From Candidatus Aenigmatarchaeota archaeon (GTDB lineage: Archaea; Aenigmatarchaeota; Aenigmatarchaeia; CG10238-14; SCSR01), in contig JASEGN010000046.1 of the NCBI GenBank assembly GCA_030018055.1, positions 1 to 6,708 of the forward strand: a stretch of DNA of 6,708 nt, read 5' to 3'. The stretch's first letter is position 1, and each line of letters opens with the position of its first letter. Shown here in pieces: positions 1-4,945 of the stretch. The position numbers were made by a program, and so were the translations under genes. The notes beneath the pieces are model-generated. The model did not search any database and was not told where the DNA came from. It saw only the letters and a program-made list of their open reading frames with translations.

Positions 1-52
1 TTGATGAAGAACCTACCTAGTAATAACATAAGAGCGAAAATATATAAAGTTA

Positions 53-96
53 TCGGCTTTCCATCCCCTACCTATCGGAAGGGGACTTCCCGCCGA
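53..96. repeat. GC-rich nested hairpin, possible degraded IS200/IS605-type end or ncRNA
   Basis: This island is about 61% GC (27 of 44 bases) in a strongly AT-rich context. It folds as TCGGC (53-57) with GCCGA (92-96), then a symmetrical 6x6 internal loop, then TCCCCT (64-69) with AGGGGA (80-85). An A/A mismatch follows, then CC/GG closing a four-base loop (73-76). The core CCCCTACC-loop-GGAAGGGG resembles the hairpins at right ends of IS200/IS605 elements, where TnpB-associated omega RNAs terminate; that comparison is from memory. A TATA-like stretch (about 40-48) lies upstream and T-rich sequence follows. A frame open from base 1 to a TAA at 103-105 crosses it. Strand and function are undecided: mobile-element remnant, small structured RNA, or the tail of an upstream gene. 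Confidence 0.35.
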
Positions 97-142
97 CAGA
101 GTTAAAAAATAATTTTTCTCTTTAATACTTAACGTTATCTTT

Positions 143-170
143 TTAATTTCTTAAATTCTTAATTCTTAAT
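143..170 (+). repeat. TTAATTC-like tandem repeats upstream of the TrmB-family gene
   Basis: Three and a half near-identical units are visible: TTAATTTC (143-150), TTAAATTC (151-158), TTAATTC (159-165) and TTAAT (166-170). They end immediately before the BRE/TATA of the downstream regulator. That is where an archaeal activator or autoregulator would bind. The tract is also low-complexity AT sequence, so chance slippage is a real alternative. Confidence 0.4.
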
Positions 171-171
171 G

Positions 172-187
172 AAAGCTTTTTATACTT
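172..187 (+). promoter_or_regulatory. BRE/TATA promoter of the TrmB-family gene
   Basis: AAAGCTTTTTATACTT matches the archaeal pattern of a purine-rich BRE followed by a TATA box (TTTTTATA). The box centre is about 40 bp before the ATG at 222. Transcription would be expected to start near 205-210, leaving a short leader of roughly 12-17 nt. Confidence 0.6.
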
Positions 188-221
188 TTGAATTAATTAC
201 TTTTTAGTAGAAAGTGATGAA

Positions 222-1043
222 ATGTTGGCACCTCCAAGGATATTTGATGCTCTAAGAAGCATAGGTTTAAATTTGTATGAAAGAAAGCTTTGGGTAGCTT
301 TATTAGCTAGAGGTGTTTCTACAGCTGGCGAACTTTCTCAAATTACCGGTGTTCCAAGAAGTAGAACTTACGATACCATGGAGAGCTTAGCAGAGAGGGG
401 TTTTATAATAATCCAGACAGCAAGACCATTAAAATTTATTGCAATCCCACCAAGAGAAGCGCTGGAAAGGGTAAAGAAAAAGATTGAGGATGAGCTAAAA
501 ATAACATTGGATAGGATTGATGAACTTCTAAAATCACCAACAGTAAAGGAATTGGATGAAATGTATAAAAGGGGGTTGAAGCTAGTTGAACCAGAGGAAC
601 TAACTGGTGCGTTAAAAGGAAAGGTTAGTGTGACTCAGCAAACTGTGAACATGTTTAAAGATGCTAAAAGCCAAATTAACATCTTAACAACTCCTGAGGG
701 TTTAAATGATTTAGCGAGAGCCTATCTTGGGTTATTAAAAGGTGTGAAGAAAAGAGGAGTTAACATTAGGGTTGCAAGTGTTGTTAATGAGGGTTGTAGC
801 GATGCTATTAAGGCTTTAAGTGGGGTAGCTGAAGTTAAGTCGATAAATGAAAAGGAGATCCCAATCACTGGAAGCTTTTGTACAGTTGATGGTAAAGAAC
901 TTATATTTTCCTTAACAGACTCGCAAGTTGACCCAAGTCAACATTTAGCAATTTGGTCAAGAAGTGAACATGCAACGGAAAATGTTTTTCAACCGCTTTT
1001 CGAAGTCGTATGGGCCAAATCAAAAAAGGTCAAAGTAGGTTAA
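222..1043 (+). CDS. TrmB-family transcriptional regulator
   Basis: This 273-aa protein is most likely a cytoplasmic DNA-binding regulator. Residues about 8-75 form a winged helix-turn-helix of TrmB type; the TAGELSQITGVPRSRTYDTM stretch (34-53) holds the recognition helix, followed by the SLAERGFI wing. A charged segment at about 78-105 is likely a dimerising coiled coil. The remainder (about 137-262) resembles the C-terminal phospholipase-D-like fold of TrmB relatives, ending with a conserved-looking EVVWAKSKK. It is shorter than the roughly 340-aa sugar-sensing TrmB, so an effector domain is reduced or different, and no sugar should be assumed. The start at 222 is supported by the promoter 35-50 bp upstream; GTGAT at 214-218 is a close, weak Shine-Dalgarno match. 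No transporter or sugar gene lies nearby, so the target is unknown. Tandem repeats before the promoter could be an autoregulatory site. Confidence 0.88.
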   Translation: MLAPPRIFDALRSIGLNLYERKLWVALLARGVSTAGELSQITGVPRSRTYDTMESLAERGFIIIQTARPLKFIAIPPREALERVKKKIEDELKITLDRIDELLKSPTVKELDEMYKRGLKLVEPEELTGALKGKVSVTQQTVNMFKDAKSQINILTTPEGLNDLARAYLGLLKGVKKRGVNIRVASVVNEGCSDAIKALSGVAEVKSINEKEIPITGSFCTVDGKELIFSLTDSQVDPSQHLAIWSRSEHATENVFQPLFEVVWAKSKKVKVG

Positions 1044-1049
1044 CATATT

Positions 1050-1055
1050 AAAAAA
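1050..1055 (-). terminator. T6 terminator for thrS
   Basis: Six consecutive T residues on the minus strand lie 7 bases after the ThrRS stop, inside the 18-bp gap between two convergent genes. Archaeal RNA polymerase commonly terminates at such T-runs without a hairpin; none is seen here. Confidence 0.5.
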
Positions 1056-1061
1056 GTCTTA

Positions 1062-2894
1062 TTAACCCACGAAAATAGGTCTTTTAGAAAGTAGTTTTGG
1101 TAATGGTAAGCACTTGAATGGTTTACCTTCAGTTTCTTTTTTTACAAGTTTGATCAGATCTTCAAGCTTCATTTGTTTTATTTTTCCACTCTTCCGAATC
1201 CTTACTGCCAATTTTTTAGATTTTATTTCCTTTTCTCCTATTACAAGCGAAAACGGTATCCATTCTAGTTCAGCACCCCTTATTTTCTTTGGAACAGTTT
1301 CTATTCTATCATCTATATCAACCCTTATCTGATTTTTTTCAATCTGCTCTGCAATCTTCTGCGAATATTTCATGTATTTATCTGATAAAGGAATCACTCT
1401 AACTTGAGTTGGAGATAACCATAGAGGTAATGCTGGATTTTTCATTTTCAAAGCAGTATCGAATAGTGTGTATAACCATCTTTCTATTGTTCCGAGGATT
1501 GCAGTATGAAGAATTATAGGATAATTTTCCTTCCCATCTTTATCCACATATTTTATTCCAAACCTCTTTGCATTCCCAACATCTATTTGAATGGTAGCAA
1601 TTTCTCTAGGTCTATTCATATCATCGATTATGTGATACTCTACATTGAGTACCCAGTAATACTCCACTCCTTTAGGGTAGAAGCAAAGCAAAACAGGTTT
1701 TTTTTCATATTTAACAAGCTCTAAAAACCATTTTTTATTCTTTTCAAAAAACTCTCTAGAAGTTAAGTTGTAGAGTGAGACATAATCCCTTCCCAAATTT
1801 TTTATCTCTTGGTAAATTATTTTGTGTAACTTTAAAAAGTATTCTTTAGCCTCTTCTAAATCCTTGCAAAAAGTATGGAAATCCGGCATTGCCATTTTTC
1901 TTAACCTAAAGCTGAGTAAAAGTTCACCTGATTGCTCAAACCTATAACTATCGGCAACTTCAAATGCCCCAAAAGGTAGGTGTTTATAGCTAATTTGCCA
2001 GTCCTTAATTATCGCAAACTGCTGAAAGCATGCAGCATACCTAAGGATAAAATCTCTATTTTCCATTTCAAACTTATACATCCGCTCAGGAAATAGGTTT
2101 GCATGCTCAGCTATCGCTTTTTCATCTAACCTAAAAATATTACTACCTTTTAAAGGATAAACTGGAATTCCAAGAAATTTTGTTAGCTGAGATGAATACT
2201 CAGCAATTAGGTCAAAAATTAAGCTAGCCTCTGGACCAAATTTCATATGTCCTAAATCGGACATGGCCTCCCAATCGAATCCAAATTTCTTCATATGCTT
2301 GATATACTTTGGTTCTCCTTTTGTTCTAGACTCTACACCCAAAGCTTCTTTTTCAACCAAAACTTTAAATTCCTCTTCACCTTTTTTAAACCTATGTTTT
2401 TCAGGTTGATGAACCTTCCCATCTGGTGTTAAGATTAAGTAGAATTTTTTAATTCTTGGCCTAGCTTCAGTTTTAACTTTTTTTCCAGGTAAAATTAGTT
2501 TTAATTGTTCAGCTAAAGGATGACCCTTTATTTTAATGTTAAAAATTTTAGTCCATCCAAATGGAGTTCTATGAGTCTCAATCCCTAGTTTTTTTACATA
2601 TCCTTCCATTTCTTTAACAACTTTTAGCGCATCTACAGGTCTTGCTAAATTATTACTTAAATGAGCATAAGGATAGATTAGAATTCTATTTGCTTTTATT
2701 TTCTTAAGACTAGATTTTACTTCATCTATAGCCATTCTTGCTACTTGTTCATCATCTCCTTTTTCTACGGCAGTAAATAGAACAACAACTTCATCCAGCC
2801 TATTTTTCTTTTTTTCACATTCTTCTGCTATTGCTATTTCCTTTTTTATTGGTTTGTATTCGATAAAATCTGAGTGTAATTGTAAGATTCTCAT
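1062..2894 (-). CDS. thrS: Threonyl-tRNA synthetase, archaeal type
   Basis: This class II synthetase (610 aa, normal for archaea) charges tRNA-Thr with threonine in the cytoplasm. Residues 1-140 are the archaea-specific editing domain related to D-Tyr-tRNA deacylase, which removes mischarged serine. IYPYAHLSNNLARP with H78 and GWTKIFNIKIKGHP with K116 match the regions that carry its catalytic residues. The catalytic core follows: motif 2 around YRFEQSGELLLSFRLRK (317-333), motif 3 GTIERWLYTLF (468-478), and the zinc triad C289, H340 and H463 in the family positions. The C-terminal anticodon-binding domain begins near PLWLSPTQVRVIP (490-502). All expected domains are present, so editing and charging appear to sit on one chain. 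The ATG at 2894 starts directly on MRILQLHSDF, the usual archaeal N terminus. There is no good Shine-Dalgarno, and the TATA spacing suggests a very short leader. The gene is convergent with the TrmB-family gene and divergent from tRNA-Gln. Confidence 0.97.
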   Translation of the reverse strand: MRILQLHSDFIEYKPIKKEIAIAEECEKKKNRLDEVVVLFTAVEKGDDEQVARMAIDEVKSSLKKIKANRILIYPYAHLSNNLARPVDALKVVKEMEGYVKKLGIETHRTPFGWTKIFNIKIKGHPLAEQLKLILPGKKVKTEARPRIKKFYLILTPDGKVHQPEKHRFKKGEEEFKVLVEKEALGVESRTKGEPKYIKHMKKFGFDWEAMSDLGHMKFGPEASLIFDLIAEYSSQLTKFLGIPVYPLKGSNIFRLDEKAIAEHANLFPERMYKFEMENRDFILRYAACFQQFAIIKDWQISYKHLPFGAFEVADSYRFEQSGELLLSFRLRKMAMPDFHTFCKDLEEAKEYFLKLHKIIYQEIKNLGRDYVSLYNLTSREFFEKNKKWFLELVKYEKKPVLLCFYPKGVEYYWVLNVEYHIIDDMNRPREIATIQIDVGNAKRFGIKYVDKDGKENYPIILHTAILGTIERWLYTLFDTALKMKNPALPLWLSPTQVRVIPLSDKYMKYSQKIAEQIEKNQIRVDIDDRIETVPKKIRGAELEWIPFSLVIGEKEIKSKKLAVRIRKSGKIKQMKLEDLIKLVKKETEGKPFKCLPLPKLLSKRPIFVG

Positions 2895-2915
2895 AGATTA
2901 CTTTTTTACACCTCA

Positions 2916-2927
2916 GATATTAATTTA
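2916..2927 (-). promoter_or_regulatory. Probable TATA box for thrS
   Basis: On the minus strand this reads TAAATTAATATC, about 22-33 bp before the ThrRS start codon. Initiation about 25 bp downstream would fall within a few bases of the ATG, consistent with an almost leaderless mRNA. GAGGTG lies between the box and the start, but about 14 nt from the ATG, too far for a normal ribosome-binding site. Confidence 0.45.
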
Positions 2928-2980
2928 CCTATTATTGCAGCCACTATCAACTATTAAAATTACTCATCAACTTGAATTCA

Positions 2981-2994
2981 TTTAACTATAATTA
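2981..2994 (+). promoter_or_regulatory. Probable TATA region for tRNA-Gln
   Basis: TTTAACTATAATTA is centred about 28 bp before the first base of the tRNA, the usual distance for an archaeal box A driving a tRNA that starts near its mature 5' end. The match is AT-rich and not unique, because further A/T-rich stretches follow up to 3010. Confidence 0.4.
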
Positions 2995-3015
2995 TCCTAA
3001 AATTAAATAGTCTGT

Positions 3016-3105
3016 AGCCCCGTCGTCTAGATTATTTAAAAGGACAATGGTCAAGGATATTGGGCTCTGGACCCAAGGGCGTCGGTTCGAATCCGACCGG
3101 GGCTA
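3016..3105 (+). tRNA. tRNA-Gln (anticodon CTG) with a D-loop intron
   Basis: All arms of a tRNA are visible once a 17-nt insert is removed. Acceptor AGCCCCG (3016-3022) pairs with CGGGGCT (3098-3104), with discriminator A3105. D-stem GTCT (3025-3028) pairs with GGAT (3055-3058) with two wobble pairs. Anticodon stem TTGGG (3060-3064) pairs with CCCAA (3072-3076), around loop CTCTGGA with anticodon CTG at 3067-3069 (reads CAG, Gln). The T-arm is GTCGG-TTCGAAT-CCGAC (3081-3097). The variable loop is GGGC (4 nt). The mature D-loop is AGTGGTCAA, with the expected A14, G15 and G18G19. CCA is not encoded. The gene is divergent from thrS, and a methyltransferase gene starts 21 nt downstream, so the two may share a transcript. 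Confidence 0.95.
3031..3047 (+). other. 17-nt archaeal tRNA intron in the D-loop
   Basis: The insert ATTATTTAAAAGGACAA sits between D-loop positions 15 and 16. It fits the substrate of the archaeal splicing endonuclease. Exon GTCT (3025-3028) pairs with intron GGAC (3042-3045), giving a 4-bp central helix. Three-base bulges flank it: AGA (3029-3031) and AAT (3046-3048). Cutting each bulge after its second base releases exactly 17 nt and restores a standard tRNA-Gln D-loop. The flanking outer and inner helices are weak, so this is a relaxed bulge-helix-bulge motif. Most archaeal tRNA introns sit beside the anticodon at 37/38; this one does not. Confidence 0.88.
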
Positions 3106-3126
3106 TTAATTTTTAAGTAAAAATCT

Positions 3127-3798
3127 ATGATGAAGGAAGAAAAAATAATTTCAGACATGAAGGAAACTTGGTCAACCATAGCTGATGTTTGGACACATCT
3201 AAGAGCTAAAGCCTATGAGGAGGTTGTAGAGTTTTGTTCCTTCCTTCAAAAGCCGGGATTGGTTTTGGATATAGGATGTGGTAATGCTCGTAATTTAGTT
3301 CCATTCCTCGAAAGGGGATTTTCTTGTGTTGGCTTAGATTTTTCAAAATCCATGATAAGGAAGGCAAAAATATTTTTACGAAGAAGAATGTTGAAAAGCA
3401 ATTTCTTAGTTGCTGACATGAGATTTTTGCCATTTAAACAAAAATTTTTTGACTATGTGTTATGTACACGAATTTTGCACCATATTCCAACAACTAAGTT
3501 AAGAGTAAAATCTTTAGAAGAGTTAGCTAGAGTAGCGAAGGGTGGAGCTGAGGTCTTGGTAACAGTTTGGAGAAGATATTATCCGAGGTTCTTAATCGAT
3601 TTTTTCTCAAATATCTTCGAGAGAAAGTTTGATTTTTGTGATGTTTATAAAAAATGGAAATATCATGACAAGACCTATAAAATATTTTACCATCTTTATA
3701 GTTTAGAGGAATTTGAGAGGGAGTTAAAGGAAGCCGATTTTAAAATTTCTGTAATCTATCCTTCAGATGGAAATTTGATTGCAAAATGTAAAATATAA
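3127..3798 (+). CDS. Class I SAM-dependent methyltransferase, Trm9/ALKBH8-like
   Basis: This 223-aa soluble methyltransferase has a Rossmann-type SAM site. Motif I is VLDIGCGNA (46-54), the acidic ribose-binding residue is D71 in VGLDFS, motif III is VADMRFLPF (95-103), and motif IV is YVLCTRILHHI (110-120). The late VTVWRRYYPRF (145-155) and FYHLYSLEEFERELKEADF (187-205) resemble the tail of the Trm9/ALKBH8 group, which methylates carboxymethyl-type wobble uridines in tRNA. The tRNA link is therefore an inference from family resemblance, and a general class I methyltransferase remains possible. The adjacent tRNA-Gln has C34, so it would not be a wobble-U substrate. ATGs at 3127, 3130 and 3157 are all possible starts and none has a clear Shine-Dalgarno. 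The 21-nt gap to the tRNA leaves no room for a separate promoter outside the tRNA body. Confidence 0.85.
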   Translation: MMKEEKIISDMKETWSTIADVWTHLRAKAYEEVVEFCSFLQKPGLVLDIGCGNARNLVPFLERGFSCVGLDFSKSMIRKAKIFLRRRMLKSNFLVADMRFLPFKQKFFDYVLCTRILHHIPTTKLRVKSLEELARVAKGGAEVLVTVWRRYYPRFLIDFFSNIFERKFDFCDVYKKWKYHDKTYKIFYHLYSLEEFERELKEADFKISVIYPSDGNLIAKCKI

Positions 3799-3927
3799 AA
3801 ACAAGCTAAGAATTTGTTAATAGTTATTGAAAGAAAAGAAATGAATTTTTAAAGATATAAGTGAAATATATATTTTCCAATACCGAAATTTTTTAGTAAA
3901 AAAGTTTCTAAATTAAAAAAAGAGAAA

Positions 3928-4035
3928 ATGGAAATAATCCCCTCTAGAATAATGTGGAAAAAATTTGTAAAAGTGTTAGATACAGTTATTTATGTTCTTC
4001 ATCTCCATACCATAAGAGGGGATACAGGCTTATAA
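3928..4035 (+). CDS. Possible 35-aa small protein
   Basis: ATG at 3928 opens 35 codons ending with TAA at 4033-4035, beginning MEIIPSRIMWKKFVK. The frame stays open upstream to 3865 without another ATG. A hairpin plus T6 lies 6 nt past the stop, as expected for a short gene, and a TATA-like AAATATATATTT lies at about 3865-3876. Against it: no Shine-Dalgarno, chance ORFs of this size are common in AT-rich DNA, and both arms of a perfect inverted repeat fall in or near it, which suits a structural RNA as well. I recognise no family. It could be a small gene, a degraded one or noncoding. Confidence 0.25.
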   Translation: MEIIPSRIMWKKFVKVLDTVIYVLHLHTIRGDTGL

Positions 4036-4061
4036 TCCTGCCCTAAATTTTTAGGTTTTTT
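3937..4061 (+). ncRNA. Candidate structured RNA in the 324-bp gap
   Basis: ATCCCCTCT (3937-3945) and AGAGGGGAT (4015-4023) are perfect 9-bp complements enclosing 69 nt. CAGG (4025-4028) pairs with CCTG (4037-4040) around an 8-nt loop, and CCTAAA/TTTAGG (4042-4055) forms a third hairpin running into T6 (4056-4061). Three consecutive helices plus a T-run look like a small terminated RNA or a 5' regulatory element. I do not recognise a named riboswitch, RNase P RNA, SRP RNA, or C/D or H/ACA guide. A tRNA reading of the CTTATAAT loop fails because there is no T-arm. A separate promoter for the downstream gene lies after it, which argues for an independent transcript. The rest of 3799-4122 is AT-rich and shows nothing else definable. 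Confidence 0.35.
4042..4061 (+). terminator. Hairpin followed by T6
   Basis: CCTAAA and TTTAGG form a compact palindromic hairpin followed at once by six T residues. This would end whatever is transcribed from the 3870-4035 interval, or serve as a distal terminator for the methyltransferase transcript. A T-run alone can suffice in archaea. Confidence 0.5.
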
Positions 4062-4079
4062 GCAAATTACTCTAAGGGT

Positions 4080-4087
4080 AAAATATA
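4080..4087 (+). promoter_or_regulatory. TATA box for the CxxC-rich protein gene
   Basis: AAAATATA is preceded by GGGT (4076-4079) and centred about 39 bp before the ATG at 4123. Initiation near 4108-4112 would give a leader of about 12 nt carrying the GGAAGGGG stretch (4111-4118), which may act as the ribosome-binding site 4 nt before the ATG. Confidence 0.55.
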
Positions 4088-4122
4088 CACTCTTACACGC
4101 TCAATTCTAGGGAAGGGGTATT

Positions 4123-4605
4123 ATGTCTAAAAGTGAGACAATTATCTGTAAACTATGTTCAGAACCTATATTTAATTATCTCTGCATAGATTGCTTGGGT
4201 AATTCTGTTTCTAGATGGATCGAAAGAGAAGATAAAAGTTTTTTGGATAAATTTAAAACCTTTCATAACTCTCTCAAAAATCACTTTCTTTCTTTTGATG
4301 AGAAAGAAAAATGTATAAAATGTAAAAGACCTATCGAAGTAGTTATATGTCCCTATTGCTATACAAAGGAAGTTATATTTTTGTTATCAGTTAATGCTAA
4401 GAATTTGGTAGAGCTTTTTAAAAAATTCTTTAATTTTGATATGGGCTATTCTGATAACATGAAAGTTAAGAGGTGGCTTCCAACAATGGTAGGGGGTGAG
4501 GAAGAACCTGATATGAATATATGTGAGATGTGTGGAAATATATCTGAATGGTTATACAAGATCAACGGTAGCTACATTTGTGAAAGCTGCAGGGATGAAA
4601 AGTAG
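4123..4605 (+). CDS. Uncharacterised protein with three CxxC-CxxC zinc-binding motifs
   Basis: This is a 160-aa soluble protein that I do not recognise. It has twelve cysteines arranged as six CxxC pairs. They can be grouped as three four-cysteine zinc sites: C9/C12 with C21/C24, C64/C67 with C76/C79, and C134/C137 with C153/C156. The first two have short 8-residue spacings between pairs, like treble-clef or knuckle fingers. The last has a 15-residue spacing and a CEMCG start typical of zinc ribbons. Between sites 2 and 3 is a mixed helical segment (about 82-120) without catalytic motifs. Nucleic-acid or protein binding is the likely role, but this is inferred only from the fingers. It has its own TATA box and a GGAAGGGG ribosome-binding candidate. 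The gene converges on the 53-aa gene with a 13-bp gap. Confidence 0.75.
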   Translation: MSKSETIICKLCSEPIFNYLCIDCLGNSVSRWIEREDKSFLDKFKTFHNSLKNHFLSFDEKEKCIKCKRPIEVVICPYCYTKEVIFLLSVNAKNLVELFKKFFNFDMGYSDNMKVKRWLPTMVGGEEEPDMNICEMCGNISEWLYKINGSYICESCRDEK

Positions 4606-4618
4606 AAATATTAACCAA

Positions 4619-4780
4619 TTATCCTTTCCTGTTAGCTATCTCCTTAATTCTTGTATTTAGGTAATAAATTCTGTTTTGAAGAAGTTTAAGTTCTCTTATG
4701 GTATTAACTTTAAATAAATCTTTTTTTGCCTGGATTAATTGCGCTTCCAATATATTTCTTTCATCAATTTTTCTTCTCAT
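4619..4780 (-). CDS. Small 53-aa charged helical protein, probable coiled coil
   Basis: ATG at 4780 (minus) opens 53 codons ending with TAA at 4619-4621. The protein begins MRRKIDERNILEAQLIQAKK and ends in EIANRKG. It is rich in K, R, E, L and I, and has no proline or cysteine. Hydrophobic residues spaced at about 3-4 (I10, L11, L15, L22, I29, L32, L35, I39, L42, I46, I49) suggest one long amphipathic helix or a two-helix hairpin. Support for a real gene is strong for its size: GGAGAT (4784-4789) is a good Shine-Dalgarno at normal spacing, and TTTAAATA lies about 50 bp upstream. An upstream ATG overlapping the Shine-Dalgarno meets a stop after four codons. It is divergent from the DNA polymerase gene. 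No family is recognised; a small adaptor or DNA-associated protein is possible. Confidence 0.65.
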   Translation of the reverse strand: MRRKIDERNILEAQLIQAKKDLFKVNTIRELKLLQNRIYYLNTRIKEIANRKG

Positions 4781-4783
4781 TTT

Positions 4784-4789
4784 ATCTCC
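4784..4789 (-). promoter_or_regulatory. Shine-Dalgarno site of the 53-aa gene
   Basis: GGAGAT on the minus strand, with AAA between it and the ATG, is the clearest ribosome-binding site in the window. It fixes the start at 4780. Confidence 0.7.
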
Positions 4790-4828
4790 ATTTAGTAGTT
4801 AATATTACTAATAAGTAGTACTTTTGAG

Positions 4829-4836
4829 TATTTAAA
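4829..4836 (-). promoter_or_regulatory. TATA box of the 53-aa gene
   Basis: On the minus strand the sequence is GAAATCTTTAAATACTC, a textbook BRE plus TATA (TTTAAATA at 4829-4836). Initiation would fall near 4805-4810, giving a leader of about 25-30 nt that includes the Shine-Dalgarno site. Confidence 0.65.
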
Positions 4837-4854
4837 GATTTCGCTATTTCATTA

Positions 4855-4894
4855 CATATAAGTGATAAAATAAAAAAGGAAAAATTTATTTATT
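4855..4894 (+). promoter_or_regulatory. Candidate promoter elements for the DNA polymerase gene
   Basis: Two TATA-like boxes are possible: CATATAAGT (4855-4863), and TTTATTTATT (4885-4894) preceded by the purine-rich GGAAAAA. The first would start RNA near 4885, fitting an ATG at 4895 or a 60-nt leader to 4946. The second would start near 4915, fitting the ATG at 4946. The choice is not resolved by sequence. Confidence 0.4.
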
Positions 4895-4945
4895 ATGAAC
4901 AAAAGAAGAAAAAATTATTTTAGGCGAGTTAAACTATTAATACTT

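Noticed and set aside
1..12. TTGATGAAG at the window start as a box C of a C/D guide RNA
   Set aside because: No CUGA box D at the proper distance and no C'/D' pair.
1..105. Frame open from the first base to TAA at 103, with an internal ATG at 4
   Set aside because: It is only 34 codons long, crosses a strong GC-rich hairpin and has no recognisable domain. It may be the tail of an upstream gene, but this cannot be supported from the window.
1114..1724. Two 72-aa plus-strand ORFs inside thrS
   Set aside because: They are antisense shadows of a clearly conserved ThrRS reading frame, with no Shine-Dalgarno or promoter.
3206..3433. 75-aa minus-strand ORF inside the methyltransferase gene
   Set aside because: It is antisense to the conserved SAM-binding motifs and has no support of its own.
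3799..3830. AACAA...TTGTT hairpin just after the methyltransferase as a terminator
   Set aside because: The stem is short and AT-only, and no T-run follows directly.
4015..4055. tRNA-like piece with a CTTATAAT loop on a CAGG/CCTG stem, perhaps a split or broken tRNA
   Set aside because: The anticodon arm register is one base short. No T-arm (GTTCRANTC) or acceptor stem could be found nearby.
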